Positions 1 through 9,378 are shown, counted from the first letter of the stretch. The stretch: 64,000 nt of DNA from Clostridiales bacterium oral taxon 876 str. F0540 (GCA_000466585.1 KE993499.1:59983-123982); one strand, 5' to 3'. Translations and numbers: made by a program. Notes: a model not told the origin generated them from the letters alone.

Positions 1-116
1 TCGTTAAAGGTCATTTAGACCTTTAACCTCCTTTCACTCGAAACACTGGGTAACTTAAGACATTCGCTCCGCTCATAAGTTACTCGTTAAAGGTCATTTA
101 GACCTTTAACCTCCTT
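1..116. repeat. Palindromic intergenic repeat, left copy
   Basis: Positions 1-32 are repeated exactly at 84-115, and each unit holds a short palindrome (AAAGGTC..GACCTTT). Between them, 30-50 and 51-84 match, in inverted orientation, 11453-11473 and 11384-11416 near the second ABC-F gene. On the minus strand the unit ends in an AAAGGAGG purine run resembling a ribosome binding site. Function is unknown; I see no coding potential. Confidence 0.7.
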
Positions 117-290
117 ATAGTCGGAAGCACTGAGCAGCCTAAAATCGCTTACTACCATGCTCTAGGTTACCCTGTGAACCCCATTTAGAACTTCAACTAT
201 CAAATTAACTTTATATCCTTATTATACGGTTCATAAATTACAATAAGCTTAATAACAAAATTACAAATTTGTAATTTTAGCTAAACAAAA

Positions 291-332
291 AACTGATGTG
301 CAGTAAATTATTAAACTTACTGCACATCAGTT
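291..332 (-). terminator. Intrinsic terminator
   Basis: A perfect 16-bp stem (291-306 with 317-332) with a 10-nt loop is followed on the minus strand by a T-run (TTTTTTGTTT). It lies just past the stop of the DUF6483-like gene and probably ends the 4516-to-369 transcript. Apart from this hairpin and the repeat at 1-116, positions 1-368 hold nothing I can recognise. Confidence 0.85.
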
Positions 333-368
333 CCTTATCATTTTTAAAGCCTTATGTTATTAATAAAT

Positions 369-743
369 CTAAAAAATCTCCGCTCCATATAATCGTTTTA
401 CCTCATTTAGCCCCTGCAATATCTCCATTTTTGAAAAATTGCAGTTAGAAAGCTTTTCTTCACTCAATTTGCTGATTTCATCATAAAAGTACAAGGCTAA
501 TTCCAGAAGCCTTGGAGATTTGCGGTTTTGCATAGCTTCAAACAAAGCATTTTCAGCCTTATTAATTTCACCATCACTTACGTATCTTTTAATCATCATT
601 TCTAATAGCTGATCCTCTGCAATAATAACATTTCCACTTTCTTCATCAATACTGTCTTCAATACCGCTCTTCTTCCTTATAAAAGAAACTATTCCATTTA
701 AAGCAGATTTTATTAGTTTCATAATATAATCATTTTCAAACAT
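369..743 (-). CDS. Small DUF6483-like protein
   Basis: A 124-residue soluble, charged, helical protein that begins MFENDYIMKLIKSALNGI, a start pattern I associate with the DUF6483 family; that assignment is tentative. The middle contains a helical hairpin (AENALFEAM, LLELALYFYDEI) resembling a TPR-like fold. No signal peptide or membrane segment is visible. It is the last gene of a minus-strand series after the lipoprotein gene (46-bp gap) and before a strong terminator. Function unknown. Confidence 0.6.
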   Translation of the reverse strand: MFENDYIMKLIKSALNGIVSFIRKKSGIEDSIDEESGNVIIAEDQLLEMMIKRYVSDGEINKAENALFEAMQNRKSPRLLELALYFYDEISKLSEEKLSNCNFSKMEILQGLNEVKRLYGAEIF

Positions 744-789
744 ATATTATTTCTCCTTTTGTCACTTTATAACCTATGCTCTAATATAG

Positions 790-1230
790 CTACTTTCCTG
801 CAAGCTTTGGTGAAGTCATAAATAATCCTTCAACCTTATGATTTTCATCTCCGCTTTTGAAAGTTATAGTTACCATAACGTCCTTAGGCTCATTAGAATA
901 CTTAGCACTATAAATTGCTGTTATATAATCGTCCTTAGCTTGAGCCTTAATAAATTGTTTTGATTTATATTCGCCTATCTTATCCTTTATAATCTTGTTC
1001 TGCTCCTTGAAGTTTGTTTCAGTTAAAGCTTCCTTCATTTTATCACTAAAATCCTTAGAGTAAGTAGAATAATCATCTTTGTTTGCTGCCATTAATATAC
1101 TTTCCAGTAAAGGCTCTGAGTAATTTTTAACTTCATCATTATTAACCTTTACTGCCTTTTGGCCACAGGCAGTAAATAATCCTACCAGAATAATTAAAAC
1201 AAAAAATATACTGAACTTTTTAAACCTCAT
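790..1230 (-). CDS. DUF3887-like lipoprotein
   Basis: A 146-residue secreted lipoprotein. The N-terminus has basic residues, a hydrophobic core and a lipobox (LFTAC) whose Cys would be lipidated after signal peptidase II cleavage, so the protein should sit on the outer face of the membrane. The mature part (SEPLLESILMAANKDDYSTY, DFSDKMKEAL) resembles DUF3887 domains. The start at 1230 is an ATG preceded by GGAGAGGTGAGC; the in-frame TTG 18 bp upstream lies inside that binding site. It follows the YhfC-like gene by 18 bp, so the two are almost certainly co-transcribed. Function unknown. Confidence 0.75.
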   Translation of the reverse strand: MRFKKFSIFFVLIILVGLFTACGQKAVKVNNDEVKNYSEPLLESILMAANKDDYSTYSKDFSDKMKEALTETNFKEQNKIIKDKIGEYKSKQFIKAQAKDDYITAIYSAKYSNEPKDVMVTITFKSGDENHKVEGLFMTSPKLAGK

Positions 1231-1248
1231 GCTCACCTCTCCTTTCAA

Positions 1249-1962
1249 TTAATCTAGTATTTTTTCACTGCTTGACTTTTTTATTTTCCTGATAATGAAA
1301 AATAGTAAAGCTACAGCAAAGATGGCAACCCATACCTCAAGCAGAATAGTATTTTTTATGAAACCTATTGATGAGTCAACTAATCCATGAAGTACGATTG
1401 CATATAAAAGATATCTATTTTTCTTATTTTTAACTCCGTATAATACAACTAAGGATAGTGCAACATGAAGTGTCATAGCAAAAATCCTCTCAATCCCTCC
1501 TATAAGATACATAAAAGGATCGTTATACACTAACATGCCATTTGTAAGAGTTGTAACAATTAAATTCATGAAAGGAATACCTGCAAGAAGCACAGCCTCT
1601 ATCCCTCCATGGCCTATACCATAGGCAATACCGTTTTTCCACTCCAGCTTATCTCTTAAGAAAAACTTAAAGCCAATAAATCTTCCTACGTTCTCAAATA
1701 TTCCTGCTGTAAAGCCTGCTATTAAGTATATAGTCCATGGGTTTACCACAGAGTTATAGGTATACCAGTTTGTTTTTTGCCAAAGACCTAAAAGCTGAAA
1801 TCTTGTCAGTGGCTGAAAAACTATAAAAATCAATGCTCCAACCACTACAGCTTTCCATGAGGTATTGTACTTCTTGTTAAAAAATAAAGCCGCAGCTATA
1901 GGTAAAATTATAGCAATAGCTGTACTTATGCACATAGATAAAATTGAAAGTCCATAATTCAT
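1249..1962 (-). CDS. YhfC-family intramembrane protease-like protein
   Basis: A 237-residue polytopic membrane protein with about seven hydrophobic segments. The conserved pattern fits the YhfC (DUF2324) family of putative intramembrane metalloproteases: an E..GR motif in ENVGRFIGF, then GIGHGGIEA, and later HVALS and HGLVD, giving several membrane-embedded His/Glu candidates. That YhfC proteins are proteases is itself a family-level prediction. I chose ATG 1962, since GGGTGAT lies just upstream; GTG 1974 is in frame but has no site. The neighbouring lipoprotein downstream may share its role. Confidence 0.7.
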   Translation of the reverse strand: MNYGLSILSMCISTAIAIILPIAAALFFNKKYNTSWKAVVVGALIFIVFQPLTRFQLLGLWQKTNWYTYNSVVNPWTIYLIAGFTAGIFENVGRFIGFKFFLRDKLEWKNGIAYGIGHGGIEAVLLAGIPFMNLIVTTLTNGMLVYNDPFMYLIGGIERIFAMTLHVALSLVVLYGVKNKKNRYLLYAIVLHGLVDSSIGFIKNTILLEVWVAIFAVALLFFIIRKIKKSSSEKILD

Positions 1963-2019
1963 AACATCACCCACAATAAAGTATATATTTCTAAATATAT
2001 TTAATCTATGACTTAAACA

Positions 2020-3582
2020 TTACTTTATAAATGGAACAAATATCATCAATGTCAAAAATGTATCTATTATAAAAGCAGGAGTTGCATTTTTAGCAATAAC
2101 ATTAGTTTCCATATCTTCTGAGTATTTTCTATAAGCGTGTATACAACACAATATACTTATTAGTGCTACTAAAATTTCTCCTATCAGAGGAGTAAAATGT
2201 TCCGGCAAAAAGTAAGCATACCTCTTTAGTGAAACGGAATATATAAAGAATGACTTTATCGCTAAATAAGTAAAATATACTGCTAAAAAAGCAATCTTTT
2301 TAAATCTATCCTTCAGCTTGTACTCAATCAAACACGCCAAGGCTGCTATGCAAATACTTGGAATAAGCCAAAGTGTTCCGTAAGGAAATATATACCCTAT
2401 AACAAATAAAATTTCTTCAAACGTATCTTGTAGAGCATACTTATATTCTTTAATAGTTCTTCCATTGTTAGCATTTTTAAAATCTATATTTTTTGAAGTC
2501 ATATATATATTTGATTTTCCACCTTCGAAATCACAGAAAACTGCGGCGTCTCCTGCTATATCAGAGTGAAGAGATAAAACCCTTGTTCGTGATACCGGTT
2601 GTGGATTTGAAGCCGCTCCATCTACAATAGTGTATTCACATATGTTTGGAAATGCCTTTTTTTTACCCATAGGAACCTGATTGCTTCCTAGTATTTCTCC
2701 TTTTCCATCATATGTGTTCACAGTAATATCTGAGATGGTTTCTCTATATCCATCAGCATTAGTAAGCTCCTGAACCTCACCTTCTTTATCACTGTCCAGC
2801 TGAAATTTAAGTTCGCTAATGCCCCCATATAAACCAAAATAACTATATTGGTTTAATATATAGCCAAATTTCCCATCTGTTACAATCTTTGAATCTGTAT
2901 AGCTCATTCTATAACTGGCCGGCATATGCCCCGCTATGTTCGTCTTACTAACCTGTCCATTCTGAATATAAAAGTAATTATATAAATCAGTACCCGAGCA
3001 ATAGGAAACTATATATTTATCATTAACTTTTGTTCCTGAAACTCTTCTAGGATTATCATCACTAACTACTACTGAGTTATTAAGTTTTATGTTATTTATT
3101 TCAATTCTGTCTTTAAAGTTTATAAGCAATATATCGTCAGAAATTTGTGTTTTATCATCTATATCAGCTATTTCTTTTTTATCCTTTATAATAAAATCTT
3201 TATCCAAAGTTAATTGCTCTAAATTTTTTGTTTCACCTACATCTTCAATCCAATTCATATATATATTGGCCCCATCAGTTAATAGTCCCACATTTCTGGT
3301 CTTGCCATTCACTGCATTAAAGGTCTGCTCTTTAATCTTCTTTCCCAATTTGTCAACGGATAATATTTTTATTTTATTTTCATAGTTATGTGCAATGATA
3401 TAGTTATCCTTATACCCCATTATTTTAGCTGCTGTTTTATCATCCCCGGTTGATACAAGCAATTCTTTTCCCCAAGTCTGTGATGGAGGCTGAGCTGTGT
3501 TATTAATGTTAAGTACAAGGTGATAACCGAAAATTGCTGCAAATACCAATATTATAAGGTAAAAAGTTAGTTTCTTACTCAT
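2020..3582 (-). CDS. Large membrane-anchored protein with extracellular domain
   Basis: A 520-residue protein of no family I recognise. It has one N-terminal membrane anchor (LTFYLIILVFAAIFGYHLVL), then about 350 residues of beta-rich, probably extracytoplasmic sequence with repeated strands (GTKVNDKYIVSYCSG, DGKFGYILNQYSYFG) suggesting a propeller-like fold, and finally four to five membrane helices. The start at 3582 has GGGAGGCG upstream and overlaps the end of the OppC-like gene by 8 bp, so the two are translationally coupled and probably work together. Whether it replaces the missing OppB partner or is an accessory sensor is inference only. Confidence 0.65.
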   Translation of the reverse strand: MSKKLTFYLIILVFAAIFGYHLVLNINNTAQPPSQTWGKELLVSTGDDKTAAKIMGYKDNYIIAHNYENKIKILSVDKLGKKIKEQTFNAVNGKTRNVGLLTDGANIYMNWIEDVGETKNLEQLTLDKDFIIKDKKEIADIDDKTQISDDILLINFKDRIEINNIKLNNSVVVSDDNPRRVSGTKVNDKYIVSYCSGTDLYNYFYIQNGQVSKTNIAGHMPASYRMSYTDSKIVTDGKFGYILNQYSYFGLYGGISELKFQLDSDKEGEVQELTNADGYRETISDITVNTYDGKGEILGSNQVPMGKKKAFPNICEYTIVDGAASNPQPVSRTRVLSLHSDIAGDAAVFCDFEGGKSNIYMTSKNIDFKNANNGRTIKEYKYALQDTFEEILFVIGYIFPYGTLWLIPSICIAALACLIEYKLKDRFKKIAFLAVYFTYLAIKSFFIYSVSLKRYAYFLPEHFTPLIGEILVALISILCCIHAYRKYSEDMETNVIAKNATPAFIIDTFLTLMIFVPFIK

Positions 3583-4516
3583 GATTTTCGCCTCCCAAAT
3601 CAATTCTGTAATCAAGAGCATCTGATAGCGCATCACCAATTAAATTTATACATAACAATATCAAACTTAAGAAAACACCTGGTATCAGAGCTTGATAGGG
3701 GTAAAATAAAATATTCTGCTGCGCATCAATTGCCATTGTTCCAAAACTTAAAAATGGTTTTCCAAGAGTAAATCCTATAAAGCTAAGTGCTGCCTCAGTT
3801 AAGATTATATTAGGTACCTCTAAAGCAAAGGTAACGATAGTAATGTTTATAACATTAACTAGGAGATGTTTTGCAATAATCCTGGAAGTGCCTGCCCCTA
3901 AGGCCTGCGCTGCCATTATGTATTCCTGCTGCTTTACTTGGAGAAGCTGTCCTCTTATTATTCTGCTTACGTTGCACCAGCCAACCATACTTAATGCAAT
4001 TATAAGTGAAAATATTCCTATTCTAAGCACCAACAGTATTTGAATAATGAACAGAACATTAGGTATACTGGTAAGTATCTCTACAATTCTCATTATTACG
4101 TCATCAGTAATTCCACCATAGTAAACACAAATTGCACCGAAAATTATTCCTATTATTATGTTAACTAATGCGGAACTCAATCCTATTAAAAGAGATGTTC
4201 TTATCGCAGAACATACTCTTACAAATATATCTCTTCCGATATAATCAGTTCCAAAAATATGCTCTGCACCAGGAAGAATATTTCTCCAGGCTCTCTTTTC
4301 TTCGAAAGGCTGATAGCTGGTTAGTTTTGGCCCTATTATTCCCATAATAATAATTGCAGTCAAAATAATAAGTGCAGCTACAGCAATTTTACTGCTTAGA
4401 AATCTTCTTAAAGTATACTTCCAATTAATTCTTTCTATTACTTTGTCGGCTTTTTTTAAATCAACATTTTCCACCCCTACGATTATAAATTTATCTTTAC
4501 TTATCTCGTTCATCAT
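3575..4516 (-). CDS. OppC/DppC-type ABC permease, orphan
   Basis: A 313-residue permease of the peptide/nickel ABC importer family. It shows the OppC N-terminal segment with one helix, then HIFGTDYIGRDIFVRV, and the EAA-loop region (MAAQALGAGTSRIIAKHLL) that contacts an ATPase, with a late conserved TEAALSFIGFTLG. The start at 4516 follows GGGGGAT; the reading frame runs on upstream but through the preceding terminator hairpin. Unusually, no OppB partner, substrate-binding protein or ATPase lies nearby: the downstream overlapping gene encodes an unrelated membrane protein and the upstream gene is an MFS transporter. It may use subunits encoded elsewhere, or be a remnant. Confidence 0.85.
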   Translation of the reverse strand: MMNEISKDKFIIVGVENVDLKKADKVIERINWKYTLRRFLSSKIAVAALIILTAIIIMGIIGPKLTSYQPFEEKRAWRNILPGAEHIFGTDYIGRDIFVRVCSAIRTSLLIGLSSALVNIIIGIIFGAICVYYGGITDDVIMRIVEILTSIPNVLFIIQILLVLRIGIFSLIIALSMVGWCNVSRIIRGQLLQVKQQEYIMAAQALGAGTSRIIAKHLLVNVINITIVTFALEVPNIILTEAALSFIGFTLGKPFLSFGTMAIDAQQNILFYPYQALIPGVFLSLILLCINLIGDALSDALDYRIDLGGENHE

Positions 4517-4567
4517 CAAATCCCCCATTTCTGAACAGTTATTCTCGTCATAAATCAACAAAAAAAC

Positions 4568-4588
4568 GTGACCCTTATTCAGAGTCAC
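4568..4588 (-). terminator. Intrinsic terminator after the MFS gene
   Basis: On the minus strand a 7-bp stem (GTGACTC..GGGTCAC, one G-T pair) is followed by GTTTTTTTG. It sits 9 bp past the stop of the Atg22-like transporter gene and upstream of the OppC-like gene, and supports starting the latter at 4516. Confidence 0.7.
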
Positions 4589-4596
4589 AATCCTTG

Positions 4597-5877
4597 TTAA
4601 TTTAAACTTATAGTTTCGCTTGTGTGTGCAAGTTCGCTATTTTCCGGAACTCTTAATAAGATTAGTCCCCCTACAATAAATAGAAGTACTATACTAAAAA
4701 CACCATAATTTGATTTTCCGGTAAGTTGAGTTACTATTCCCATTAGTAGCGGACCCATAACAGCTGCAAACTTACCAAATATATTATAGAAACCAAAAAA
4801 CTCATTAGAATTTTCCTTTGGTACGAGCTTTCCAAAATATGAGCGGCTTAGTGCCTGAATACCACCCTGCGATGTTCCAACAAGCATAGCTAGTATCCAA
4901 AAATCTAATGTTGTCTTTAAGAAAAATGCATAAATGCAGATTATAGTATAAATTATTATCCCTACATAAAGCATGGTTTTGCCCTTAAATCTCTGTGCAA
5001 GCCTTCCATATATAATTGCAAAAGGAAAGGCAACAAACTGAGTTACAAGAAGTATTATAAGCAAAGCTTCAGCCTTTACTCCAAGATCAGCACCATAAGC
5101 ACTGGACATTTTAATAATAGTATCTACACCATCTATATAGAAAAAGTAAGCTAATAGAAACAGAAATACTGTTCTATGCTTCTTAATGTTCTTAAATGTG
5201 TTAAGTATTCTTTTAAAACTATTTTTCACTGGGTTTGGTTCAACATCTATGCCATGAAGCTGCTTTACATTTTTAAGCATTGGAATTGTAAAAACAAGCC
5301 ACCAGGCAGCTGTTATAAAAAAAGAGATTTTAGAAGCTGCTGCTGAAGATAACGGAATAATTTTAACCCTTGAAAGCATAATAATTGCCATACTAACAAT
5401 AAACGGTATTGTGCTCCCGATATATCCAAGTCCAAAACCTAAAGTTGAAACTCTATCCATTTTTTCTTCAGTTGTTATATCTACTAAAAAGGCATCGTAA
5501 AAAATATTTGTTCCTGAAAATCCTATAGCGGATAATATATAAAATGCTAAAAGCAATATCCAATTATTATCCGGAACAAAAGAAAGAAGAGCAGTTGATA
5601 TTATACCTATTATAAAAAATATATTAAAAAACTTCTTTTTATAGCCCTTATAATCAGCTACAGTTCCTAGTATAGGCGCCATAATAGCTAAGAACAGTGT
5701 TGAAATTGAACTTGCATAGCCCCAATAAGCCGTAGATACTGATGCACTTCCCCCTGCATTTTGAAACACAGACTTAAAGTATAAAGGCAGTACCGCTGTA
5801 GTAATAGTCAAGCTATAAGCTGAATTTGCCCAATCATATAAAGCCCAGCTCTGTTCGGTTTTATTTAATTTGAACAT
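4597..5877 (-). CDS. MFS transporter, Atg22/UMF1-like
   Basis: A 426-residue transporter with about twelve membrane helices. The opening (TEQSWALYDWANSAYSLTI) is the hallmark of the UMF1/Atg22-like branch of the major facilitator superfamily, as is AISGFSGTNIFYDAFLVDI-like sequence in the middle (IGFSGTNIFYDAFL) and the SRSYFGKLVP segment. Bacterial members are mostly uncharacterised; substrate is unknown. GGGGGG precedes the ATG. It stands between the ABC-F gene and the orphan permease and is closed by its own terminator, so it is probably a single-gene transcript. Confidence 0.88.
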   Translation of the reverse strand: MFKLNKTEQSWALYDWANSAYSLTITTAVLPLYFKSVFQNAGGSASVSTAYWGYASSISTLFLAIMAPILGTVADYKGYKKKFFNIFFIIGIISTALLSFVPDNNWILLLAFYILSAIGFSGTNIFYDAFLVDITTEEKMDRVSTLGFGLGYIGSTIPFIVSMAIIMLSRVKIIPLSSAAASKISFFITAAWWLVFTIPMLKNVKQLHGIDVEPNPVKNSFKRILNTFKNIKKHRTVFLFLLAYFFYIDGVDTIIKMSSAYGADLGVKAEALLIILLVTQFVAFPFAIIYGRLAQRFKGKTMLYVGIIIYTIICIYAFFLKTTLDFWILAMLVGTSQGGIQALSRSYFGKLVPKENSNEFFGFYNIFGKFAAVMGPLLMGIVTQLTGKSNYGVFSIVLLFIVGGLILLRVPENSELAHTSETISLN

Positions 5878-6040
5878 TAAACCCCCCCATTCATTCCATT
5901 TTATGTATACTACAATTGTACCAAAGTATTGTTAAGATAGCATTATATTTTTGGAAATTTTCAAAAAAGTTTTGAAATATTAAAGGACCGCTTCTAAAAC
6001 ACTTAAATTCAGCCTATGTTTTAAAAACAGTCCATACATA

Positions 6041-7951
6041 TTATTTATTCTGTTTTGCTTCAGCTATTTTTTCAGCAAGTTCATTTAAATATACCCATCT
6101 ATCCATTTTCTCTTCAAGCTGCTTTTCTAAAGCTTCTTTTTCTGCTAAAAGCTCCTGCAGTAAACCGTAGTCAGTGGAGGATTCATTAATTCTTTTTTCA
6201 GTTTCTTCAATCTTGCTTTCAAGTTCTGAAATCACAGAATCTATTTCATCATACTCTTTTTGCTCTTTAAAAGAAAACTTTAAAGGCTTTTCTTTCTTTT
6301 TGTCCACAGCTTCGGAGTTTTTACTCACATTTTCTTTATTATTATCCTTTTTACTGTTAATAATATCTGTTTCATTTTCTTCTATTTCTTTAAATTCAGT
6401 ATAATTTCCTGTATACTGCTTTATTCTTCCCTGACCTTCAAACAAGAATATCTTTTCAGCCATTCTGTCCAGAAAATATCTGTCATGTGATACTGCTATC
6501 ACAGCTCCCGGAAAATCATCAATATAGTCTTCCAATATAGTGAGAGTTTCTATGTCTAAATCATTGGTAGGCTCATCAAGTAAAAGCACATTAGGAGCTT
6601 CCATAAGAACCCTAAGAAGATATAATCTTCTTTTCTCCCCTCCAGACAGTTTAGAGATAGGTGTCCACTGAAGCGTGCCTGAGAATAAAAATCTTTCCAT
6701 CATCTGAGAAGCTGTTATTTTATAGCCTTCAGCATTTTCAATGAACTCTGCACCTTCTCTGATGTACTCTATTGCCCTTAGGTTCTCATCCATATGATAA
6801 TTTTCCTGTGTGTAATAGCCTATTTTGACGGTTTCCCCTATATCAACAATGCCGCTGTCAGGGGTTATCTTTCTTGATATTATATTCATAAGTGTGGACT
6901 TTCCGCTTCCATTTTGTCCTATAATTCCAATTCTATCATCTCTTAAAATTATATAACTAAAGTCATCTATAACTTTTTTTGGTCCAAAAGCTTTACTAAT
7001 ATGCTCAAGTTCAACTATTTTTTTACCCAGCCTGCTGCTGCCCACTGAAATTTCCATCTTATCTTCGGAAATATCACCTATACTGTCGCTAAGTTTTTCA
7101 AACCGATCTATTCTTGCCTTTTGCTTAGTTGTTCTTGCCTTGGCGCCTCTTCTTATCCAAGCAAGTTCTTTCTTAAACAGACTTTGCCTCTTTTTTTCAT
7201 TAGCTGCCTCTATATCTTCTCTTTCAGCTTTTTTCTCAAGAAAGATACTATAATTTCCTTTATATAAGTAAAGATTTCCGCTATCAAGCTCTATAATTTC
7301 ATTAACAACTCTGTCTAAAAAGTACCTATCGTGTGTAATCATAAGCAGAGCGCCTTTTCTCTTATTAAGATATTGCTCAAGCCAGTCTATAGTGTCATTG
7401 TCCAGATGGTTTGTAGGCTCATCAAGTATGAGAAGATCTGATGGATTAATCAGCGCACTTGCAAGAGCTATCCTTTTCTTCTGTCCACCTGATAAATTAG
7501 CTACTTTAGCATTAAAATCTGAAATTCCAAGCTTAGTTAAAATAGTTTTAGCTTCACTTTCTAAAGTCCATGCATTTAAAGTATCCATAGCATGAGTAAG
7601 CTTTGTAAGCTTTTCTCCTGAAGTATCATGATTTTGAAGAGCTTCTTCATATTCTCTTATAAGCTTCATAGTTTCCGAATTTCCTTTAAAAACCTGTTCT
7701 AAAACTGTAGCCTCTGGATCAAAATAAGGACTTTGAGGCAAATATTCAATTCTTATTGAATTCCCAATTATAACTCTTCCACCATCAGGTTCTTCTGACT
7801 TTGCAAGTATTTTTAGGAAAGTAGATTTTCCGGTTCCGTTAACACCGATAAGACCTATTTTATCCCCTTCATTTATTCCTAAGTATATATTATTTAAAAG
7901 CTGTTTTTCGCTGTAGCTTTTTGAAATATTTTCTGCACTTAAAAGATTCAT
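6041..7951 (-). CDS. ABC-F ATPase, Uup/YfmR-like
   Basis: A 636-residue cytoplasmic twin-ATPase of the ABC-F family, acting on the ribosome rather than in transport. First cassette: Walker A GVNGTGKS at 36-43, signature LSGGQ at 153-157, Walker B LILDEPTNHLD at 174-184. The linker holds the basic AWIRRGAKARTTKQKARID segment typical of the P-site tRNA-interaction motif of Uup-like members. The second cassette (GQNGSGKST, LSGGEKRR, LLLDEPTNDLD) follows, then a C-terminal charged coiled coil of about 80 residues, also Uup-like. These proteins are thought to relieve stalled translation. The upstream ribosome binding site is weak. Confidence in the family is high; the exact orthologue is inferred. 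Confidence 0.9.
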   Translation of the reverse strand: MNLLSAENISKSYSEKQLLNNIYLGINEGDKIGLIGVNGTGKSTFLKILAKSEEPDGGRVIIGNSIRIEYLPQSPYFDPEATVLEQVFKGNSETMKLIREYEEALQNHDTSGEKLTKLTHAMDTLNAWTLESEAKTILTKLGISDFNAKVANLSGGQKKRIALASALINPSDLLILDEPTNHLDNDTIDWLEQYLNKRKGALLMITHDRYFLDRVVNEIIELDSGNLYLYKGNYSIFLEKKAEREDIEAANEKKRQSLFKKELAWIRRGAKARTTKQKARIDRFEKLSDSIGDISEDKMEISVGSSRLGKKIVELEHISKAFGPKKVIDDFSYIILRDDRIGIIGQNGSGKSTLMNIISRKITPDSGIVDIGETVKIGYYTQENYHMDENLRAIEYIREGAEFIENAEGYKITASQMMERFLFSGTLQWTPISKLSGGEKRRLYLLRVLMEAPNVLLLDEPTNDLDIETLTILEDYIDDFPGAVIAVSHDRYFLDRMAEKIFLFEGQGRIKQYTGNYTEFKEIEENETDIINSKKDNNKENVSKNSEAVDKKKEKPLKFSFKEQKEYDEIDSVISELESKIEETEKRINESSTDYGLLQELLAEKEALEKQLEEKMDRWVYLNELAEKIAEAKQNK

Positions 7952-8038
7952 ATTATTCTCTGTACTCCTCTATATTTTTAATTTATCTATTTTATATCAT
8001 AGAGGGCGAAAAAGAGCAAATAATTTGTAAAGTTATGT

Positions 8039-8142
8039 ATATACAATTCAATGAAGTTCTTACATTAATGCTGTCACAAAATATTCAAGCTTCAAGAATT
8101 TTTGGGACACCATTAATGTATTAGAACTTTTGCATTGTATAT
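8039..8142. repeat. MITE-like palindromic element, copy 1
   Basis: About 100 bp forming an imperfect palindrome with ends ATACAAT..ATTGTAT and inner arms around AGTTCT..AGAAC and CATTAATG. Its reverse complement aligns almost end to end with 36087-36188, and one arm matches 54207-54235. It has no coding capacity, and lies between two divergent genes, upstream of the phosphoesterase. Size, palindromy and dispersal fit a miniature inverted-repeat element or a REP-like hairpin. Confidence 0.7.
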
Positions 8143-8229
8143 TACGATTTGGTCATTTAAATTGAATTTTATAAACAGAAACTGTTCATCATAATAATAA
8201 AATTATTTACCAATAAGGAGACATATAAT

Positions 8230-9225
8230 ATGAATCTGCACAAGGGATGGTTTATAATTGCTTCAATAGCATTTTGTTGGGTTATATTCTTTTCAGTCAC
8301 CTATGGCAAGGATAATAAGGAAATTCCTAAGCCTGAGTTAAAGTTTAGAAAAGATGGTACCTTTAAAATTGTTCAGTTCACAGATTCACAGGATGGTCCT
8401 GATATAGATGTTAGAACTTTGAATCTAATGAATAAGATACTTGACTTTGAAAAACCGGATTTGGTTGTTCTGACAGGTGATAATATTGATGGAAGAAGCA
8501 CGACTTCCGAGGAAGTAAAAAAATCCATAAATAATATCGCAGGGCCTATGGAGCGACGTAAAATTCCCTGGGCTGTTGTCTTTGGAAATCATGACGATGA
8601 ACACGGCAAGATGAGCAAGGCAGAAATGATGAATGTATACACATCTTATCCTAATAATATAAGTCAGACTGGCTTTGAAACTCTAGATAGAGTAGGTAAT
8701 TATAATATTTTGATTAAAGCCTCTAAAAGAGATATTCCTATATTTAATATTTACATGCTTGACTCAGGAAAATATAATCAAACCTCTAAGGAGTACGATT
8801 GGATTGATTATAGTCAAATAGACTGGTATAAGCATACTTCTGAAGCTATGGCAGAAAAATATAACAAGGTTATTCCCTCATTGATGTTTTTCCATATTCC
8901 TATACCAGAATTTAAGACAGTTTGGGAAAGCGGTTCTTCAGTAGGCTTTAAAAATGAAAAGATATCCTCACCAAGTTATAATTCAGGACTGTTTAAAACT
9001 TTACTTGATATGAAAGATGTAAAAGGTATATTTGTTGGCCATGATCATTTAAATGATTTTACAGGAGAGCTTGATGGCATAAAACTGGGCTATTCAAGAA
9101 GTATAGGCTATGGTGCCTATGGAGATGATAATTTTTCAAGAGGAGCACGAGTATTTCTAATTAAAGAATCAGATCCTTCAAAGTTTGAAACTTGGATGAG
9201 GCTTGCTTCTGACTTTAAAAATTAA
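8230..9225 (+). CDS. Metallophosphoesterase, membrane-anchored
   Basis: A 331-residue calcineurin-like phosphoesterase with an N-terminal membrane segment (residues 7-24) that is probably an uncleaved anchor, placing the enzyme outside the cell. Metal-binding motifs are in the usual order: FTDSQDG, GDNIDG, GNHDD, FFHIP and GHDHLND. The first motif is normally D-x-H; here it reads D-S-Q, so one metal ligand is changed, while the rest of the site is intact. The overall pattern is like the Dcr2/Ser-Thr phosphatase-like branch. It is followed by its own terminator, and AAGGAG sits 7 bp before the ATG. Substrate unknown. Confidence 0.85.
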   Translation: MNLHKGWFIIASIAFCWVIFFSVTYGKDNKEIPKPELKFRKDGTFKIVQFTDSQDGPDIDVRTLNLMNKILDFEKPDLVVLTGDNIDGRSTTSEEVKKSINNIAGPMERRKIPWAVVFGNHDDEHGKMSKAEMMNVYTSYPNNISQTGFETLDRVGNYNILIKASKRDIPIFNIYMLDSGKYNQTSKEYDWIDYSQIDWYKHTSEAMAEKYNKVIPSLMFFHIPIPEFKTVWESGSSVGFKNEKISSPSYNSGLFKTLLDMKDVKGIFVGHDHLNDFTGELDGIKLGYSRSIGYGAYGDDNFSRGARVFLIKESDPSKFETWMRLASDFKN

Positions 9226-9250
9226 GGTGCTTTAAAAAGTACCTTTTTTT
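9226..9250 (+). terminator. Intrinsic terminator
   Basis: An 8-bp stem (GGTGCTTT with AAAGTACC, one G-T pair) with a very tight loop is followed by seven T. It begins directly after the phosphoesterase stop codon. Confidence 0.7.
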
Positions 9251-9297
9251 AATTTTTTAAGTATATTTATATAATTTCTAATAATTACACAAAGTTA

Positions 9298-9327
9298 TTA
9301 CATTTGCATTATCGAAAATTGTATAAT
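9298..9327 (+). promoter_or_regulatory. Candidate sigma-A promoter
   Basis: TTACAT at 9298-9303 and TATAAT at 9322-9327 with 18-bp spacing lie 52 bp upstream of the amino acid permease start. Read from sequence only; the -35 matches the consensus in four of six positions. Confidence 0.45.
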
Positions 9328-9378
9328 ATAATAGAATTCGCGAATATTTATACAAAACTAACAATAAGGGGGACAACC

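Noticed and set aside
3089..3385. Open frame of about 98 codons on the plus strand
   Set aside because: It is the antisense of the large membrane-protein gene, has no ribosome binding site, and its translation is a Ser/Ile/Leu-rich mirror of that gene.
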